From NCBI RefSeq assembly GCF_041261445.1, contig NZ_JBGCCU010000016.1:124001-188000 (forward strand): a stretch of DNA of 64,000 nucleotides, given 5' to 3'. Each line of letters begins with the position of its first letter. The first letter of the stretch is position 1. The notes beneath the pieces were generated by a model. That model was not told the origin of the DNA. It saw nothing but the letters and a program-made list of their open reading frames with translations, and made no database searches. Origin of the DNA: Catenulispora sp. EB89 (GTDB taxonomy: Bacteria; Actinomycetota; Actinomycetes; Streptomycetales; Catenulisporaceae). The translations under genes were made by a program, and so were the position numbers. Below, piece by piece: positions 1-9,912 of this stretch.

Positions 1-2640
1 CCTGGTCGGAGCCGTCACCGGTGTAGGAGGGGTCGAGCTTGACGGTGAACGTCCACGACTTCGACGCACCCGGCAGCAGCGTCACGCCGCCGCCGCAGCT
101 GACGGTGCCGCCGTTGGTCCCGACGGGACCGGTGCAACCGTCCGCCGAGGAGACGAAGGACACCTTCGACGGCAGCGGGTCCGTGGCACCCACGCTCACC
201 GCCGTCGACGGACCGTTGTTGGTGACGGTCACCGTGTAGGTGAACGTCTGGCCCGGCTTGACCGCCGTCGTGGACGTGGCCTTCGTCGTGGCCAGGTCGG
301 CCTCCGGCGTGATCGGGCCCGGCGGGTCGATCGGCGGGCTCGGGTCCTTCGTGCCGTCGGTGGGGGACGTCGCGGTGGCGACGTTGGCCTGGTCCTTGCC
401 ATCACCGGTGTAGGAGGCGTCGAGCTTCACCGTGAACGTCCACGACTTCGACGCGCCAGGCAGCAGCGCCGGCTCAGTCCCACACGTCACCGTTCCACCG
501 TTGCCGGCAGTGCCGGTGCAGCCGTCCGCCGACGACACGAACGAGATCTGCGACGGCAGGGTGTCCTTGGTGCCGACGGTCACCGCCGTGGAAGGGCCCT
601 GATTCGTGACGGTCACGGTGTAGGTGAACGTCTGGCCCGGCTTCACGGCCGTGCTCGACGTCGTCTTCACCGTCTTCAGATCCGCCTCGGGCGTGATCGG
701 GCCGGGCGGGTTCACCGGCGGACCGCTGGGGTCCTTCGTGCCATCGGTCGGAGAGGTCGCGGTCGCCACGTTGCCCTGATCCGTACCGTCGCCGGTGTAG
801 GACGGGTCGAGCTTGACCGTGAAGGTCCACGACTTCGAAGCACCCGGAAGCAGGGTCGCCTCCGGACCGCAGGTCACCGTCGCGGCGTTGGCGCCGACCG
901 GACCGGTGCAGCCGTCCGCCGAGGACACGAAGGAGATCTGCGACGGTAGCGTGTCCGTCGCACCCACGGTCACGGCGGTCGAGGGGCCGTTGTTCTGCAC
1001 CGTCACGGTGTAGGTGAACGTCCCGCCGGGCTTGACCGGCGTGGTCGACGTGGTCTTCGTCGTGACCAGATCGGCCTCGGGCGTGACCGGTCCCGGCGGG
1101 TCCACCGGCGGACTCGGGTCCTTCGTGCCGTCGGTGGGTGAAGTCGCGGTGGCGACGTTGGCCTGATCCTTGCCGTCGCCGGTGTAGGACGGGTCGAGCT
1201 TCACCGTGAACGTCCACGACTTCGACGCACCCGGAAGGAGCGACGCCTCCGGACCGCAGGTCACGGTCCCGCCGTTGCCGGCCGTGCCGGTGCAGCCGTC
1301 CGCCGACGACACGAACGACACCTTCGACGGCAACGCGTCCGTCGAACCCGCGGCCACGGCGGTAGAAGGACCCTGATTCGACACCGTCACCGTGTAGGTG
1401 AACGTCTGCCCCGGCTTCACCGGGGTGGCGGACGTGGTCTTGGTGGTGGTCAGGTGAGCGTTCGGCGGTGCGACGGGTCCCGGCGGATAGACCGGATCGC
1501 TCGGCGTCTTTGTCCCGCCGGTGGTGGAGGTCGCGGTGGCGATGTTCCCCTGGTCCGAGCCGTTTCCGGTGTAGGAGGGGTCGAGCTTCACCGTGAAGGT
1601 CCACGACTTCGACGCGCCGGGAAGCAGCGTCGCCTCCGGGCCGCACGTCACCGTCGCGCCGTTCCCCGCGCCGGCGGTGCAGCCGTCCGTCGAGGACACG
1701 AACGAGATCTTCGACGGCAGCGGGTCGGTGGCGCCGACTGCGACCGCCGTGGACGGGCCGTTGTTGGTGACCGTCACCTTGTAGGTGAAGGTCTGACCCG
1801 GGGCGACCGGGGTGGTGGTCGTCGTCTCCTTGGTGGTCAGCAGGTCGGCCGACGGCGTCGCGGGGCCGGGCGGGAGCACCTGGCCGCTGGGCGTCTTGGT
1901 GCCGCCGGTGGTGGAGGTCGGCGTGGCCACGTTGCCCTGGTCCGAGCCGTTTCCGGTGTAGGAGGGGTCGAGCTTCACCGTGAAGGTCCAGGACTTAGAC
2001 GTCCCCGGAAGCAGCGTCGCCTGCGGGCCGCAGGTCACCGTCCCGCCGTTGCCGGCGGTCCCGGTGCAGCCGTCGGCCGAGGACACGAACGACACCTTCG
2101 ACGGCAGCGGGTCGGTCATGCCGACGGCCACCGCTGTCGAAGGACCGTCGTTCCGCACGGTCACCGTGTACGTGTACGTCTGGCCGGGCTTCACCGGCGT
2201 GGTCGAGGCGGTCTTCGTCGCGACCAGCGCCGCGGTCGGCGTGATCGGGCCCGGCGGATAGACGGTGCCGCTCGGCGTCATCGTGCCGGGGGTGTCCGCC
2301 GAGGGCGTGGCGACGTTGCCCTGGTCGGTGCCGTCACCGGTGTAGGACGGGTCCAGCTTCACCGTGATCGACCAGGACTTGGACGCGCCGCCGGCCAGGG
2401 AGGCCGCAGGGCCGCAGGTGACGGTCCCGCCGTTGCCGGCGGTCGCGGTGCAGCCGTCCGGCGAGGACACGAACGACACCTTCGAGGGCAGCGGGTCCGA
2501 GGCCTTGACGTTGCGCGCCTGGTCGGGGCCGTTGTTGGTGAGGGTGATCTGGTAGGTGAAGGTCTGGCCCGGGCTGACCGGGGTCGTCGAGGCCTGCTTG
2601 CGCGCGGCCAGGTCGGCCTGCTCGACCTTGATGGTCGCCA
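1..2640 (-). repeat. Seven in-frame tandem repeats of about 387 bp
   Basis: A landmark encoding the end of SYTGDG recurs at 21, 408, 795, 1182, 1569, 1956 and 2340. The spacing is exactly 387 bp five times and 384 bp once. Units are nearly identical at the DNA level and encode one 129-residue DUF11-type domain each. The array continues past the left edge. Confidence 0.9.
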
Positions 2641-5209
2641 CCGCCGGGTCGGAGGTCTTGGCCGGCGTGCCCGGCACCGGGATCCAGGTGGCGGTCGCGG
2701 AGTTGGCGATGGTCGTGCCGGCCGGGGCGGCGGCGTTCACCGTCACCTGGAAGCTCACCTTCCAGGTCTCGCCGGGCTGCACGACGCCGCCGGCGGTCGG
2801 CGGGCCGCCGGTTCCTACGGCGACCTTGATGGCGCCGCCGACGAAGCCGTTCGCGTCGCTCACCGCGGTGGCCACGCCGGTCGGGCTGATCAGCTTGATC
2901 GAGCCGGGCACGAAGGCGGTGTTCGCGGGGATGACATCGTTGATGTACGAGCCCGTGGTCTGGGTGTTCCCCGGGTTGTTCGCGGAGATCGTGTAGGCCA
3001 GGGTGTCGCCGCGCCGGGCCGGGCTGTTGCCCTGCACGTCCGCGACGGTCTTCGTGGGCTTCAGGCAGCCCGGCGAGCCGAAGACGATGTTGTCGAGGAA
3101 GTTGCCGATGCTGTTGTTGCCGCCGGTGGAGGAGACCGAGACGAAGGCGAAGCGGGTGACGGTCTGCCCGGACGGGACGGTGTAGGAACCCGTGTAGTGG
3201 CCCCAGGCGGTGTTGCCGTCGGAGATGGAGGTGCTGTTCTGGCCGTTCGGGGTCTGGGCGATCAGCGAGCCGCCGGGCGGCCCGATCTCCAGCCGCATGA
3301 CGTCGGTGCCCAGGCGGCCGCGGTGGGACAGGGCCCAGTTCATCGGGGTGCCCGGCACGGTCGGGATGTCCTGGTAGAGCGTGGAGACCTCGTTGGCGTT
3401 CAGTTCGACGAACTGGTTGCCGTCGGCCGACGGGACGCCGTTGGTGCCGCTGCGCCAGATCTCGATCTTGTGGTCGCTGGCGGTGGTGTTCCAGCCCGGC
3501 ACGGTCGAGTCGTCGACCATGGTCACCCCGGCCGAGGTCACCGGCTGCTCGAAGCTGCCGTTGACCAGGTTCACCGGCACGTAGCCGCAGGCGTCCTTGG
3601 GCGCGGTGACCGAGGTCGCGGTGGTCGAGCGGTTGTCGGTCAGGTCGGGGTCGGTGCTGCCGGCGGCCGCGGCGATGGTCGCGGTGTTGTTGAGGACCTG
3701 GGTCTTCATCGACGTCGAGGTGTTGCCCTTGACGGTGATGACGATCTGCCCGCCGACCGGGATGTCGACGTTCGCTGATACGGCGTTGCCGGTGCCGGTC
3801 GCGGTGGCGCAGACGGCTCCGCCGGTGGCGGCGCAGGACCAGGCGACGCCGGTCAGCTGCGAGTCGACGGTGTCCTGGACCACGGCACCGGCGGCCGCGG
3901 CCGGGCCGGCGTTCGTCGCGGTCAGCGTGAAGGTGATCGGGTCGCCGGCCTGGAGGACGTCCGGCGCCGACTTGACGATCTTGAGGTTCGTCGTGGTGTC
4001 GACCTTGAACGGCTGCGTGTTGCTGGCCGGATAGACGGCCGACGGCGCGGCGGGGTCGGTGGCGGTGGCGACGACGGAGTGCGAGCCGTTGGCGAGCGCC
4101 GACGACGGTGTGCACGACCAGGTGTTGTCCGGCTGCACGGTCGCGGTGCACAGCGTCGCAGAGCCCTCCTTCACCGTGATGGTGGTGCCGGGCACGCCGG
4201 TGCCGCTGATCGGCGGCTTGCTGATGAGCTGCGTGGAGTTGGCGGCCGGGCCGGTGATGACCGGGGCAGGGGCGACCCACTGGAGGGTGACCGAGCCGTC
4301 GGTGCGCGCCGCGCTGCCGAGGCCGGCCTGGGTGCTGCCGTCGGTGACGCCGGCGCCGCCGGTGTAGCCGGAGCCACCGCCGCCGCCGGTGTCGCTGTTG
4401 GTGCCGCCGGTGTCCTGCTGGCACTGGCCGCCGCCACCGCCGAAGTACCCGCCGCCGCCACCGCCGCCCGCGTCGGCCCCGCCGTTGCCGCCGTTCCCGC
4501 CCCGGTAGCGCGCGCCGGCGGTCGGGCCGGAGGCGCAGTTGTTGGTGGTGACGGCCGCGGGGCCGCCGGTGCTCTGGCTGCCGCCCTGCCCGCCGGAGCC
4601 GCCGCCGGAGCCGGGGTTGCCGCCGTTGGCGCCCGAGGCCCCGCCGCCGCTGCCGCCGGAGGACCCGCCCTCGGCGCCGCCGGCCCCGCCACCGGCGACG
4701 AGCAGCGGGGTCCCGGTGAGCGAGGCGCCGGTCCACAGGGCGCTCATGCCGCCGCCGGACCCGCCGCTGAAGCGCGAGCCGCTGCCGCCGCTGCCGCCCG
4801 CGCCGTAGGTGGCGGCGCCCTTCACCGTGCCGGCCTGGCCGACCATGACGGTGAGGCTGTCGCCCGCGGACACCGCGAGCGTGCCGGTGGACAGGCCGCC
4901 GGCCGCGCCGTTCCGCCCGCCGCCGCCCGCACCGGACGCGCTCACCGTCAGGCTGCTGACGCCCTTGGGCACGACGAAGGCCTGGTCGCTCCCGGAGTAC
5001 GTGAAGCTGACGCAGGCGGTGTTGGAACCCGTCGGCGTGCACGCGACCTGCGCGGCCAGCGCCGGAGCGGCGCCGAGCGCGAAACCGGCCGTCGTGGACG
5101 CGACCACCAGGGCGGCGCTGGTGACGACGCGCAGCAGGCGGGCGGCTGCGGCGCCGGCGCCGGGGCCTGCGGTCGCGCCGAGGCCTGCGGGTCGGGGGGC
5201 CAATTTCAC
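1..5209 (-). CDS. Large secreted surface protein with tandem DUF11-type repeats (3' end outside window)
   Basis: The open frame runs from a GTG at 5209 (GGAGG four bases upstream) off the left edge, so at least 1736 residues are visible and the C-terminus is missing. Order: a signal-like hydrophobic N-terminus (about residues 20-58, with Ala-rich LAAQ end); a glycine-rich stretch (about 105-295) with many GGGG and GGSGG runs; an Ig-like segment with ISGTGVPGTTITVKEG (about 310-395); a DUF11-like domain (about 400-530); a domain opening with LVNGSFEQP (about 540-715), like carbohydrate-binding or DUF642 modules; then near-identical DUF11-type repeats of 128-129 residues to the window edge, each carrying DPLPSKVSFVSS and SWTFTVKLDPSYTG. 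Such proteins are cell-wall or extracellular structural or adhesive proteins. The anchoring signal, if any, lies outside the window. Frames seen on the plus strand here are antisense shadows. Confidence 0.85.
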   Translation of the reverse strand, partial: MKLAPRPAGLGATAGPGAGAAAARLLRVVTSAALVVASTTAGFALGAAPALAAQVACTPTGSNTACVSFTYSGSDQAFVVPKGVSSLTVSASGAGGGGRNGAAGGLSTGTLAVSAGDSLTVMVGQAGTVKGAATYGAGGSGGSGSRFSGGSGGGMSALWTGASLTGTPLLVAGGGAGGAEGGSSGGSGGGASGANGGNPGSGGGSGGQGGSQSTGGPAAVTTNNCASGPTAGARYRGGNGGNGGADAGGGGGGGYFGGGGGQCQQDTGGTNSDTGGGGGSGYTGGAGVTDGSTQAGLGSAARTDGSVTLQWVAPAPVITGPAANSTQLISKPPISGTGVPGTTITVKEGSATLCTATVQPDNTWSCTPSSALANGSHSVVATATDPAAPSAVYPASNTQPFKVDTTTNLKIVKSAPDVLQAGDPITFTLTATNAGPAAAAGAVVQDTVDSQLTGVAWSCAATGGAVCATATGTGNAVSANVDIPVGGQIVITVKGNTSTSMKTQVLNNTATIAAAAGSTDPDLTDNRSTTATSVTAPKDACGYVPVNLVNGSFEQPVTSAGVTMVDDSTVPGWNTTASDHKIEIWRSGTNGVPSADGNQFVELNANEVSTLYQDIPTVPGTPMNWALSHRGRLGTDVMRLEIGPPGGSLIAQTPNGQNSTSISDGNTAWGHYTGSYTVPSGQTVTRFAFVSVSSTGGNNSIGNFLDNIVFGSPGCLKPTKTVADVQGNSPARRGDTLAYTISANNPGNTQTTGSYINDVIPANTAFVPGSIKLISPTGVATAVSDANGFVGGAIKVAVGTGGPPTAGGVVQPGETWKVSFQVTVNAAAPAGTTIANSATATWIPVPGTPAKTSDPAVATIKVEQADLAARKQASTTPVSPGQTFTYQITLTNNGPDQARNVKASDPLPSKVSFVSSPDGCTATAGNGGTVTCGPAASLAGGASKSWSITVKLDPSYTGDGTDQGNVATPSADTPGTMTPSGTVYPPGPITPTAALVATKTASTTPVKPGQTYTYTVTVRNDGPSTAVAVGMTDPLPSKVSFVSSADGCTGTAGNGGTVTCGPQATLLPGTSKSWTFTVKLDPSYTGNGSDQGNVATPTSTTGGTKTPSGQVLPPGPATPSADLLTTKETTTTTPVAPGQTFTYKVTVTNNGPSTAVAVGATDPLPSKISFVSSTDGCTAGAGNGATVTCGPEATLLPGASKSWTFTVKLDPSYTGNGSDQGNIATATSTTGGTKTPSDPVYPPGPVAPPNAHLTTTKTTSATPVKPGQTFTYTVTVSNQGPSTAVAAGSTDALPSKVSFVSSADGCTGTAGNGGTVTCGPEASLLPGASKSWTFTVKLDPSYTGDGKDQANVATATSPTDGTKDPSPPVDPPGPVTPEADLVTTKTTSTTPVKPGGTFTYTVTVQNNGPSTAVTVGATDTLPSQISFVSSADGCTGPVGANAATVTCGPEATLLPGASKSWTFTVKLDPSYTGDGTDQGNVATATSPTDGTKDPSGPPVNPPGPITPEADLKTVKTTSSTAVKPGQTFTYTVTVTNQGPSTAVTVGTKDTLPSQISFVSSADGCTGTAGNGGTVTCGTEPALLPGASKSWTFTVKLDASYTGDGKDQANVATATSPTDGTKDPSPPIDPPGPITPEADLATTKATSTTAVKPGQTFTYTVTVTNNGPSTAVSVGATDPLPSKVSFVSSADGCTGPVGTNGGTVSCGGGVTLLPGASKSWTFTVKLDPSYTGDGSDQ

Positions 5210-5590
5210 GGGTCCTCCGGCGGGGAAGGGAAGGAGGTGCGGATGATCAGCTACGAATCATCAGCAAGGTATGGCCCCTGCTTCGCATTTCCCACTAAAG
5301 AGGCATGACTTGGAGAAATTGCGCCTGTTCAGCGCATTTCTGTGACTATAGCGGCGGCAACCACCGGCAGACTTCCCGACCCCGCACGACCATCCGGTCA
5401 AGGACGTGGCCACGGGGATCGAGCACTGAGCCGGCCGTGAGGGCCGGAGGTGCATCTAGGATGTCCATACTTTGCGGCCCACACATCTGCAATTTTCAGT
5501 CCACTGCGAACATCTTGCGCTCCGTCGTCGCGGCAGGCATCTTGTACCCAAGAAATCCGTCGCACCTTGTCCGAGTCACGAGGAGCTGCT
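5210..5590. other. Divergent intergenic region (381 bp)
   Basis: This stretch separates the divergent starts of the repeat protein (5209, minus) and the small secreted protein (5591, plus). It is less GC-rich than its surroundings, with AT-rich patches near 5270-5350 and 5460-5530, so it should hold both promoters. I found no clear -35/-10 pair, operator or RNA structure that I would defend. Confidence 0.5.
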
Positions 5591-5962
5591 GTGAAGCTGA
5601 GATCTCTGCGTTCGAGCCGCCTGGGCGCCGGCGCCGCCACGGCGGCGCTCATCGGCGCCGCGGTGCTCGTGCCCGCGTCGGCGGCGCGGGCCGGTACCGA
5701 GCCGCCGATCATCGCGGGGTTGTACTGCAACAGCTGGGGCGCCAACCAGTTCTTCTGTTCCATGTCCGTCGAAGGCGGGATTTCGCCCTGGACCTCGTAC
5801 TGGTCGGGCGCGGCGAACGTGAGCAGCTTCGGTTCCCACGGCGAGAGCTACACGCTGGGAACCTGCACGACGCAGGGCCTGTACACCCAGGTCAACGTTG
5901 TGACGTCCGACGGCTACGGCTACTACTCCGCACCGGCGTCTTTCGGATTCACCTGCGCATAA
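5591..5962 (+). CDS. Small secreted cysteine-rich protein (family of unknown function)
   Basis: A GTG at 5591 with AGGAG five bases upstream gives 123 residues. The N-terminus is basic (KLRSLRSSRLG), followed by a hydrophobic Ala-rich segment ending near ASAARA, a clear Sec signal peptide. The mature part is about 90 residues with four cysteines spaced C-x9-C-x35-C-x29-C, and motifs FFC, VEGGISPW and VTSDGYG. Function unknown. The protein encoded at 30606-30968 has the same architecture and almost the same cysteine spacing, so the two look like diverged paralogues. A longer frame starting at 5450 has no ribosome-binding site and would put 47 residues before the signal peptide. Confidence 0.75.
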   Translation: MKLRSLRSSRLGAGAATAALIGAAVLVPASAARAGTEPPIIAGLYCNSWGANQFFCSMSVEGGISPWTSYWSGAANVSSFGSHGESYTLGTCTTQGLYTQVNVVTSDGYGYYSAPASFGFTCA

Positions 5963-5995
5963 CCCGCGCGGCGATCGGCCCAGAAGCCCCATTGC

Positions 5996-6030
5996 GCCGG
6001 CCCGCCGCGGGACAACCGCGTCGGGCCGGC
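5996..6030. terminator. Long GC hairpin between convergent genes
   Basis: GCCGGCCCG (5996-6004) pairs with CGGGCCGGC (6022-6030), and an inner CGCGG/CCGCG stem continues it after a single mismatch around a GACAA loop. It lies 34 bp after the plus gene stop and 63 bp after the minus gene stop. It has no U-tract, as is common in actinomycetes. It probably ends transcription from both sides. Confidence 0.6.
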
Positions 6031-6092
6031 GGTGAAATCAGCTTCCTGTGAGGTTCGGGTTAGGTGCGGACTAGGTGCGGATCAGGTGTGAA

Positions 6093-8936
6093 TCAGTGTG
6101 CAGAGAAAGACTGCGGCACGAGGCCGTACGCCGACAGTCCACTGATGGCCATCTGCCCGCCGGTCTGGCCGCCGTTGTCCGGCCGGTCTGCGACGACCCG
6201 GATGTAGCGGGCCCGGACCGGCGCGTCGAGCTGGATCCCGGTGAGGCCGCCCATGGCGTCGGTGCGGCGGGCGACGGTGTAGTAGTCCGAGCCGTCGACC
6301 GACACGTCGATGTGGAACGCGGTCGCGAACGCGCTGTGCGCGGCGCCGTCCGGCTGCAGCAGCGTGATCACGTCGAGCGACCGCGGCTGCTGGAGAGCGA
6401 CCTGCTCGATCCAGCGGTACTGCTGCGTCGCCTGGGCGTAGGTCGTCGGATCACCATCGACCGCGTAGGACGGCAGCGAGTTCGGCTGCATCTGGGCCTG
6501 CGTGCCGTCGATGTACAGCGCCTGTGCGGGCTTGCCCAGCGCCAGATCCGGCTGCGGGGCAGCGGGAGTGGCCGGGGCGTAGGCGCCGACCTCGTTGATC
6601 GCCATCTGTCCGCCGGTCTGGCCGCCGTTATCCGGCTTGTCCGCGACGATCCGCAGGTAGCGCGTGCTCAGCGGCGAGGAGAAGACCACCGGGACGGTCC
6701 CCCAGCCGCTGTCCGTCACGGTGCCGGCGGTGGTCCACGCGCTGCCGTCGGCAGAGGCGTCGACATGGAACGCGGTACCGAAGGCCTGCTGCGGCATGCT
6801 CACCGTCATCGAACCCAGCGTCGTGGGCTGCTGCAGATCCACGATCAGCTGCCAGCGGTACTGCCCGGTCGCCTGGACCGCGGTACCGAGATCGCCGTCG
6901 GTCGCGTACGAGACCTGGTCCCCGGGCTGCAACTGCGCGGTGCTGCCGTCGAGGTACTGCGCCTGGGCCGGCTTGCCCAGCGCGAGGTTCACCGGGGCGG
7001 TGCCCCTCGGCGCGGACGCGAGGCACGCGTACTGCGGCTCGAGTCCGGCGGCGGCGAGCAGCGAGGCGGGCACGCCGGTGCCGTCCGAGGAGACCTGGAT
7101 GTTGCCGCTGATGGTGACGTTCGTCGGGTTGCCGGCCGGCCAGTCCGGCGTGGTGTTCTCGGCGTAGTTGCCGGTGAAGACGAAGTCGCCGTACGGCGTT
7201 CCGCTCCCCTCGTAACTGCCGCCCATCGACGGGATGTCGTTGCCGTAGATCGCGTTGCCGGTCATCGTGATGTACTGGCTGCCGCCGTCGGTGTAGATCG
7301 CGTGCCCGACCGCCCCGGCGCCGTAGCGCACCACGTTGCCGCTGATCGTCAGGCCGTCGGCCAGCGAGTCGCCCTCGATGCCGAGCACGTAGATGCCGCC
7401 GCCGTCGATACGCTGCTGCAGGAAGTCGTAGACCAGGTTGTTCAGGATCTTGTTGCCGGTGGCCTCGGTCGCGGCGTGGCCCCAGCCCCAGTTCGAGCTG
7501 ATGCCGCTGTAGGGCACGTCGTTGATCTGGTTGTGCTCGATCACGTCATTGCGCGTGTAGCCCTGGAAGATGCCGACGCCGCCGGTGTACTCGACCGCGA
7601 TGTTGTGGACCCAGTTGTCGGCGATCGTGTTGTTCGCGGGCATCAGGCCGAGGTCTGCCGGGGCGGCGTCGGAGCCGTTGCCGATCTCCAGGCCGTTGCC
7701 GGAGATGTCGGTGAACTGGTTGCCCTGGATCGTCGAGCCCTCGACGTTCTGGCCCAGCTGAAGCCCGGCGGCGCCGAGGTGCTCGAACGTGCCGCCGGTG
7801 ATCGACAGCCCCGAGGTGTGGTCGAACACGACGTTGCCCGGCGTCATCGTCCAGGCGCCGTAGGGGCAGGTGCCGGGATCCGTGGTGGAGAAGCGCGTGC
7901 ACGTGCCCTCGGTGCTGTACGCGTTGGTCCCGGTCAGGCGCATGTTGGCCTGCACCTCGGCGAAGCCGTCGGGGCCGTTCGGCTCGGTCCAGGCGCCGTA
8001 CTCGAACGACAGGCCCTTCAGCGCCAGGCCGGTCAGCGGGTTCGCTTCGGTGCCGGTGCCGGAGACCAGCGTCTGAAGCCGCGGGATCTCGACGTCCGCG
8101 GTCGCCGGGTTCTGGCCCGGACGCGGCAGGTAGTACATGGTGTGCGCCGACCGGTCGAGGTAGAACTGGCCGGGCTGGGTGAGCAGTTCCTTGGCGTTGT
8201 CCACGAAGCTCGGCGTGCTCGCGTTGACGCCGTACGGCTTCAGGGTGATGTTCTGGAAGCAGGGCTCCTGCATCGTCACGGTGGTGCCGGAGACGGACGC
8301 GATGCCGCAGCGCAGCTGCGTCCAGCTGGCGTTGTAGACGAATTCGACGTCTGAGATGTTGCCCCAGCCGTCCAGCGCGGTGCCGGACGCGGTGTAGCCG
8401 GTGGCGGTCTGGGTCAGGCCGACCGGCACGGAGCCCTGGGCCCGGTCGGCCCGGACGCCGTCCACGTACAGCTGCCGGGTGTCGGTGCCGGCCGGGACGT
8501 TCGCCTGCCACAGACCGCTGCCGTCGGACGCCTGCGTCCAGCCGGTCACCTGCTCGCCGCCGCTGAGCACCGGGTGTGCCCCGGGGGCGGCCTGGTAGGT
8601 GACGGTGTTGCCGCCGGAGGCGGAGTCGCCCTGCGCGGCGTCGAAGGCGAGCGTCTGGTCGAGGCGGTAGGTGCCGCCCTGGAGGACGACGGCGACGCTG
8701 GTCTGCGAGGCGCGGGCGGCCTGCCGCGCGCGTTGCTGCGCCGTCTGCAACGAGCACGGATCGGCGACGGAGCAGTCGTTGCCGGAACCGTTCGGTGCGA
8801 CGGTGAAGGTGGCTACTGCGCTCGGGCCGTGGTGCGCGGCCACGGCCGAGGCCGCGGGGCCGGCGACGAACCCGGCGGCCAGCGCGACGGCCACGGCTAT
8901 CGCGCGTGCGGGTCTTGCTGATCTCAGTGTGCGCAT
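6093..8936 (-). CDS. Secreted right-handed beta-helix protein with two C-terminal discoidin (F5/8 type C-like) domains
   Basis: 947 residues. Residues 1-34 form a signal peptide (RSARPARAIAVAVALAAGFVAG, ending near AVAA). Residues about 40-610 look like a parallel beta-helix of the pectate-lyase superfamily: FTVAPNGSGNDCSVADPC start, then rows of short N- and G-rich turns such as NNTIADNWVHNIAV and ISGNVVRYGAGAVGHAIYTD. Two discoidin-like domains follow (about 640-790 and 795-940), each opening with LALGKPAQA and containing RWQLIVDLQQP- or RWIEQVALQQP-type strands. The likely role is binding and cleaving an extracellular polysaccharide; the substrate cannot be read from the sequence. The gene starts 4 bp after the upstream ABC permease, so it is the last gene of the sugar-uptake operon, and the transporter probably imports its products. 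Confidence 0.85.
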   Translation of the reverse strand: MRTLRSARPARAIAVAVALAAGFVAGPAASAVAAHHGPSAVATFTVAPNGSGNDCSVADPCSLQTAQQRARQAARASQTSVAVVLQGGTYRLDQTLAFDAAQGDSASGGNTVTYQAAPGAHPVLSGGEQVTGWTQASDGSGLWQANVPAGTDTRQLYVDGVRADRAQGSVPVGLTQTATGYTASGTALDGWGNISDVEFVYNASWTQLRCGIASVSGTTVTMQEPCFQNITLKPYGVNASTPSFVDNAKELLTQPGQFYLDRSAHTMYYLPRPGQNPATADVEIPRLQTLVSGTGTEANPLTGLALKGLSFEYGAWTEPNGPDGFAEVQANMRLTGTNAYSTEGTCTRFSTTDPGTCPYGAWTMTPGNVVFDHTSGLSITGGTFEHLGAAGLQLGQNVEGSTIQGNQFTDISGNGLEIGNGSDAAPADLGLMPANNTIADNWVHNIAVEYTGGVGIFQGYTRNDVIEHNQINDVPYSGISSNWGWGHAATEATGNKILNNLVYDFLQQRIDGGGIYVLGIEGDSLADGLTISGNVVRYGAGAVGHAIYTDGGSQYITMTGNAIYGNDIPSMGGSYEGSGTPYGDFVFTGNYAENTTPDWPAGNPTNVTISGNIQVSSDGTGVPASLLAAAGLEPQYACLASAPRGTAPVNLALGKPAQAQYLDGSTAQLQPGDQVSYATDGDLGTAVQATGQYRWQLIVDLQQPTTLGSMTVSMPQQAFGTAFHVDASADGSAWTTAGTVTDSGWGTVPVVFSSPLSTRYLRIVADKPDNGGQTGGQMAINEVGAYAPATPAAPQPDLALGKPAQALYIDGTQAQMQPNSLPSYAVDGDPTTYAQATQQYRWIEQVALQQPRSLDVITLLQPDGAAHSAFATAFHIDVSVDGSDYYTVARRTDAMGGLTGIQLDAPVRARYIRVVADRPDNGGQTGGQMAISGLSAYGLVPQSFSAH

Positions 8937-8940
8937 GGTT

Positions 8941-9912
8941 TCACTCCTTGGTCGAGCCGGCGAGCATGCCCGAGACGAGCGCCCGCTGGGAGAAGAGGAA
9001 GAGCACGAGGACAGGCAGGATCGCGATGATGATCGCCAGCGCCAGTTCCGGACTGGTGATGTCCAGTCCCTTGCCGGCGACCGGGTTGAAGGACGGTGTG
9101 GAGGACAGCAGCTGGTTCAGCCCCACCTGCACCGGGAACTGCTGACTGCTCGGCAGGACCAGGTAGGGCAGGAAGAAGTTGTTCCAGTTGCCGACGAAGC
9201 TGAAGAACGCGACGAGCCCGATCACCGGCCGGGCCAGCGGCAGCGCCACCCGCCGGAAGATCTGCCACTCGTTCGCGCCGTCGATGCGGGCGGCGGCGAG
9301 CATGTCACGCGGCAGGCTGGTGGCGAAGTAGATGTAGACGAGGTACACGCCGAACGGGAAGAACGAGAACGGCAGGATGATCGACCAGGCGGTGCCGATC
9401 AGGTGGAACAGGTTCAGCTCCAGGAAGATCGGCAGCACCAGGGCCGCGCTCGGCATGATCATGACGATCAGCGTCACCGTCAGCAGCAGCTTGCGGCCGC
9501 GGAAGTTCATCAGCGCCAGCGCGTAGCCGGCCGGGATGCTCGTGGCCAGCGTGAGGACCAGCGCGCCGCCGGAGTAGACCGCGGAGTTGCGCAGCCACAG
9601 CCAGATGGCGCCGTTCTGGAACGAGGTCAGGTGCCGCCAGGCCGCCGCGAGCTGGCCGAAGGAGCCGAACGAGAGCGGGAAGCCGCTGTTCAGCTGCGCG
9701 TCGGTCTTGGTCGGGGCGAGCAGCAGCCAGAGCACCGGGACCACGAAGAACACCAGCAGCGTCACGATGATCGCGGCGACGACGAGCGTCGAGACCAGGC
9801 GTGAGCCGCGCCGGGCGGCGCCGGTCCGGGCGTCGGGCGCACGGTCGGCTTTGCCGCCGGAACCGCCATCAGAGGTGCCGCCGGACCGGGAGGCGGCCGA
9901 GAGGATCGTCAT
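8941..9912 (-). CDS. Carbohydrate ABC transporter permease (MalG/MsmG type)
   Basis: 323 residues with a cytoplasmic N-terminus of about 40 residues and six predicted membrane segments. The EAA loop that contacts the ATPase is visible as AAARIDGANEWQIFRRVALP (about residue 205-224), typical of CUT1 sugar permeases. It pairs with the permease encoded just upstream: the TGA of that gene and the ATG of this one share one base (TGATG at 9910-9914), so they are translationally coupled. No ATPase gene is in the operon; CUT1 systems of actinomycetes often use a shared MsiK-type ATPase encoded elsewhere. Confidence 0.92.
   Translation of the reverse strand: MTILSAASRSGGTSDGGSGGKADRAPDARTGAARRGSRLVSTLVVAAIIVTLLVFFVVPVLWLLLAPTKTDAQLNSGFPLSFGSFGQLAAAWRHLTSFQNGAIWLWLRNSAVYSGGALVLTLATSIPAGYALALMNFRGRKLLLTVTLIVMIMPSAALVLPIFLELNLFHLIGTAWSIILPFSFFPFGVYLVYIYFATSLPRDMLAAARIDGANEWQIFRRVALPLARPVIGLVAFFSFVGNWNNFFLPYLVLPSSQQFPVQVGLNQLLSSTPSFNPVAGKGLDITSPELALAIIIAILPVLVLFLFSQRALVSGMLAGSTKE

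Noticed and set aside
474..5042. Long Arg/His-rich open frames in other registers of the minus strand across the repeat gene
   Set aside because: They are alternate frames of GC-rich DNA. The DUF11-type frame from 5209 has a signal peptide, a ribosome-binding site and domain structure; the others do not.
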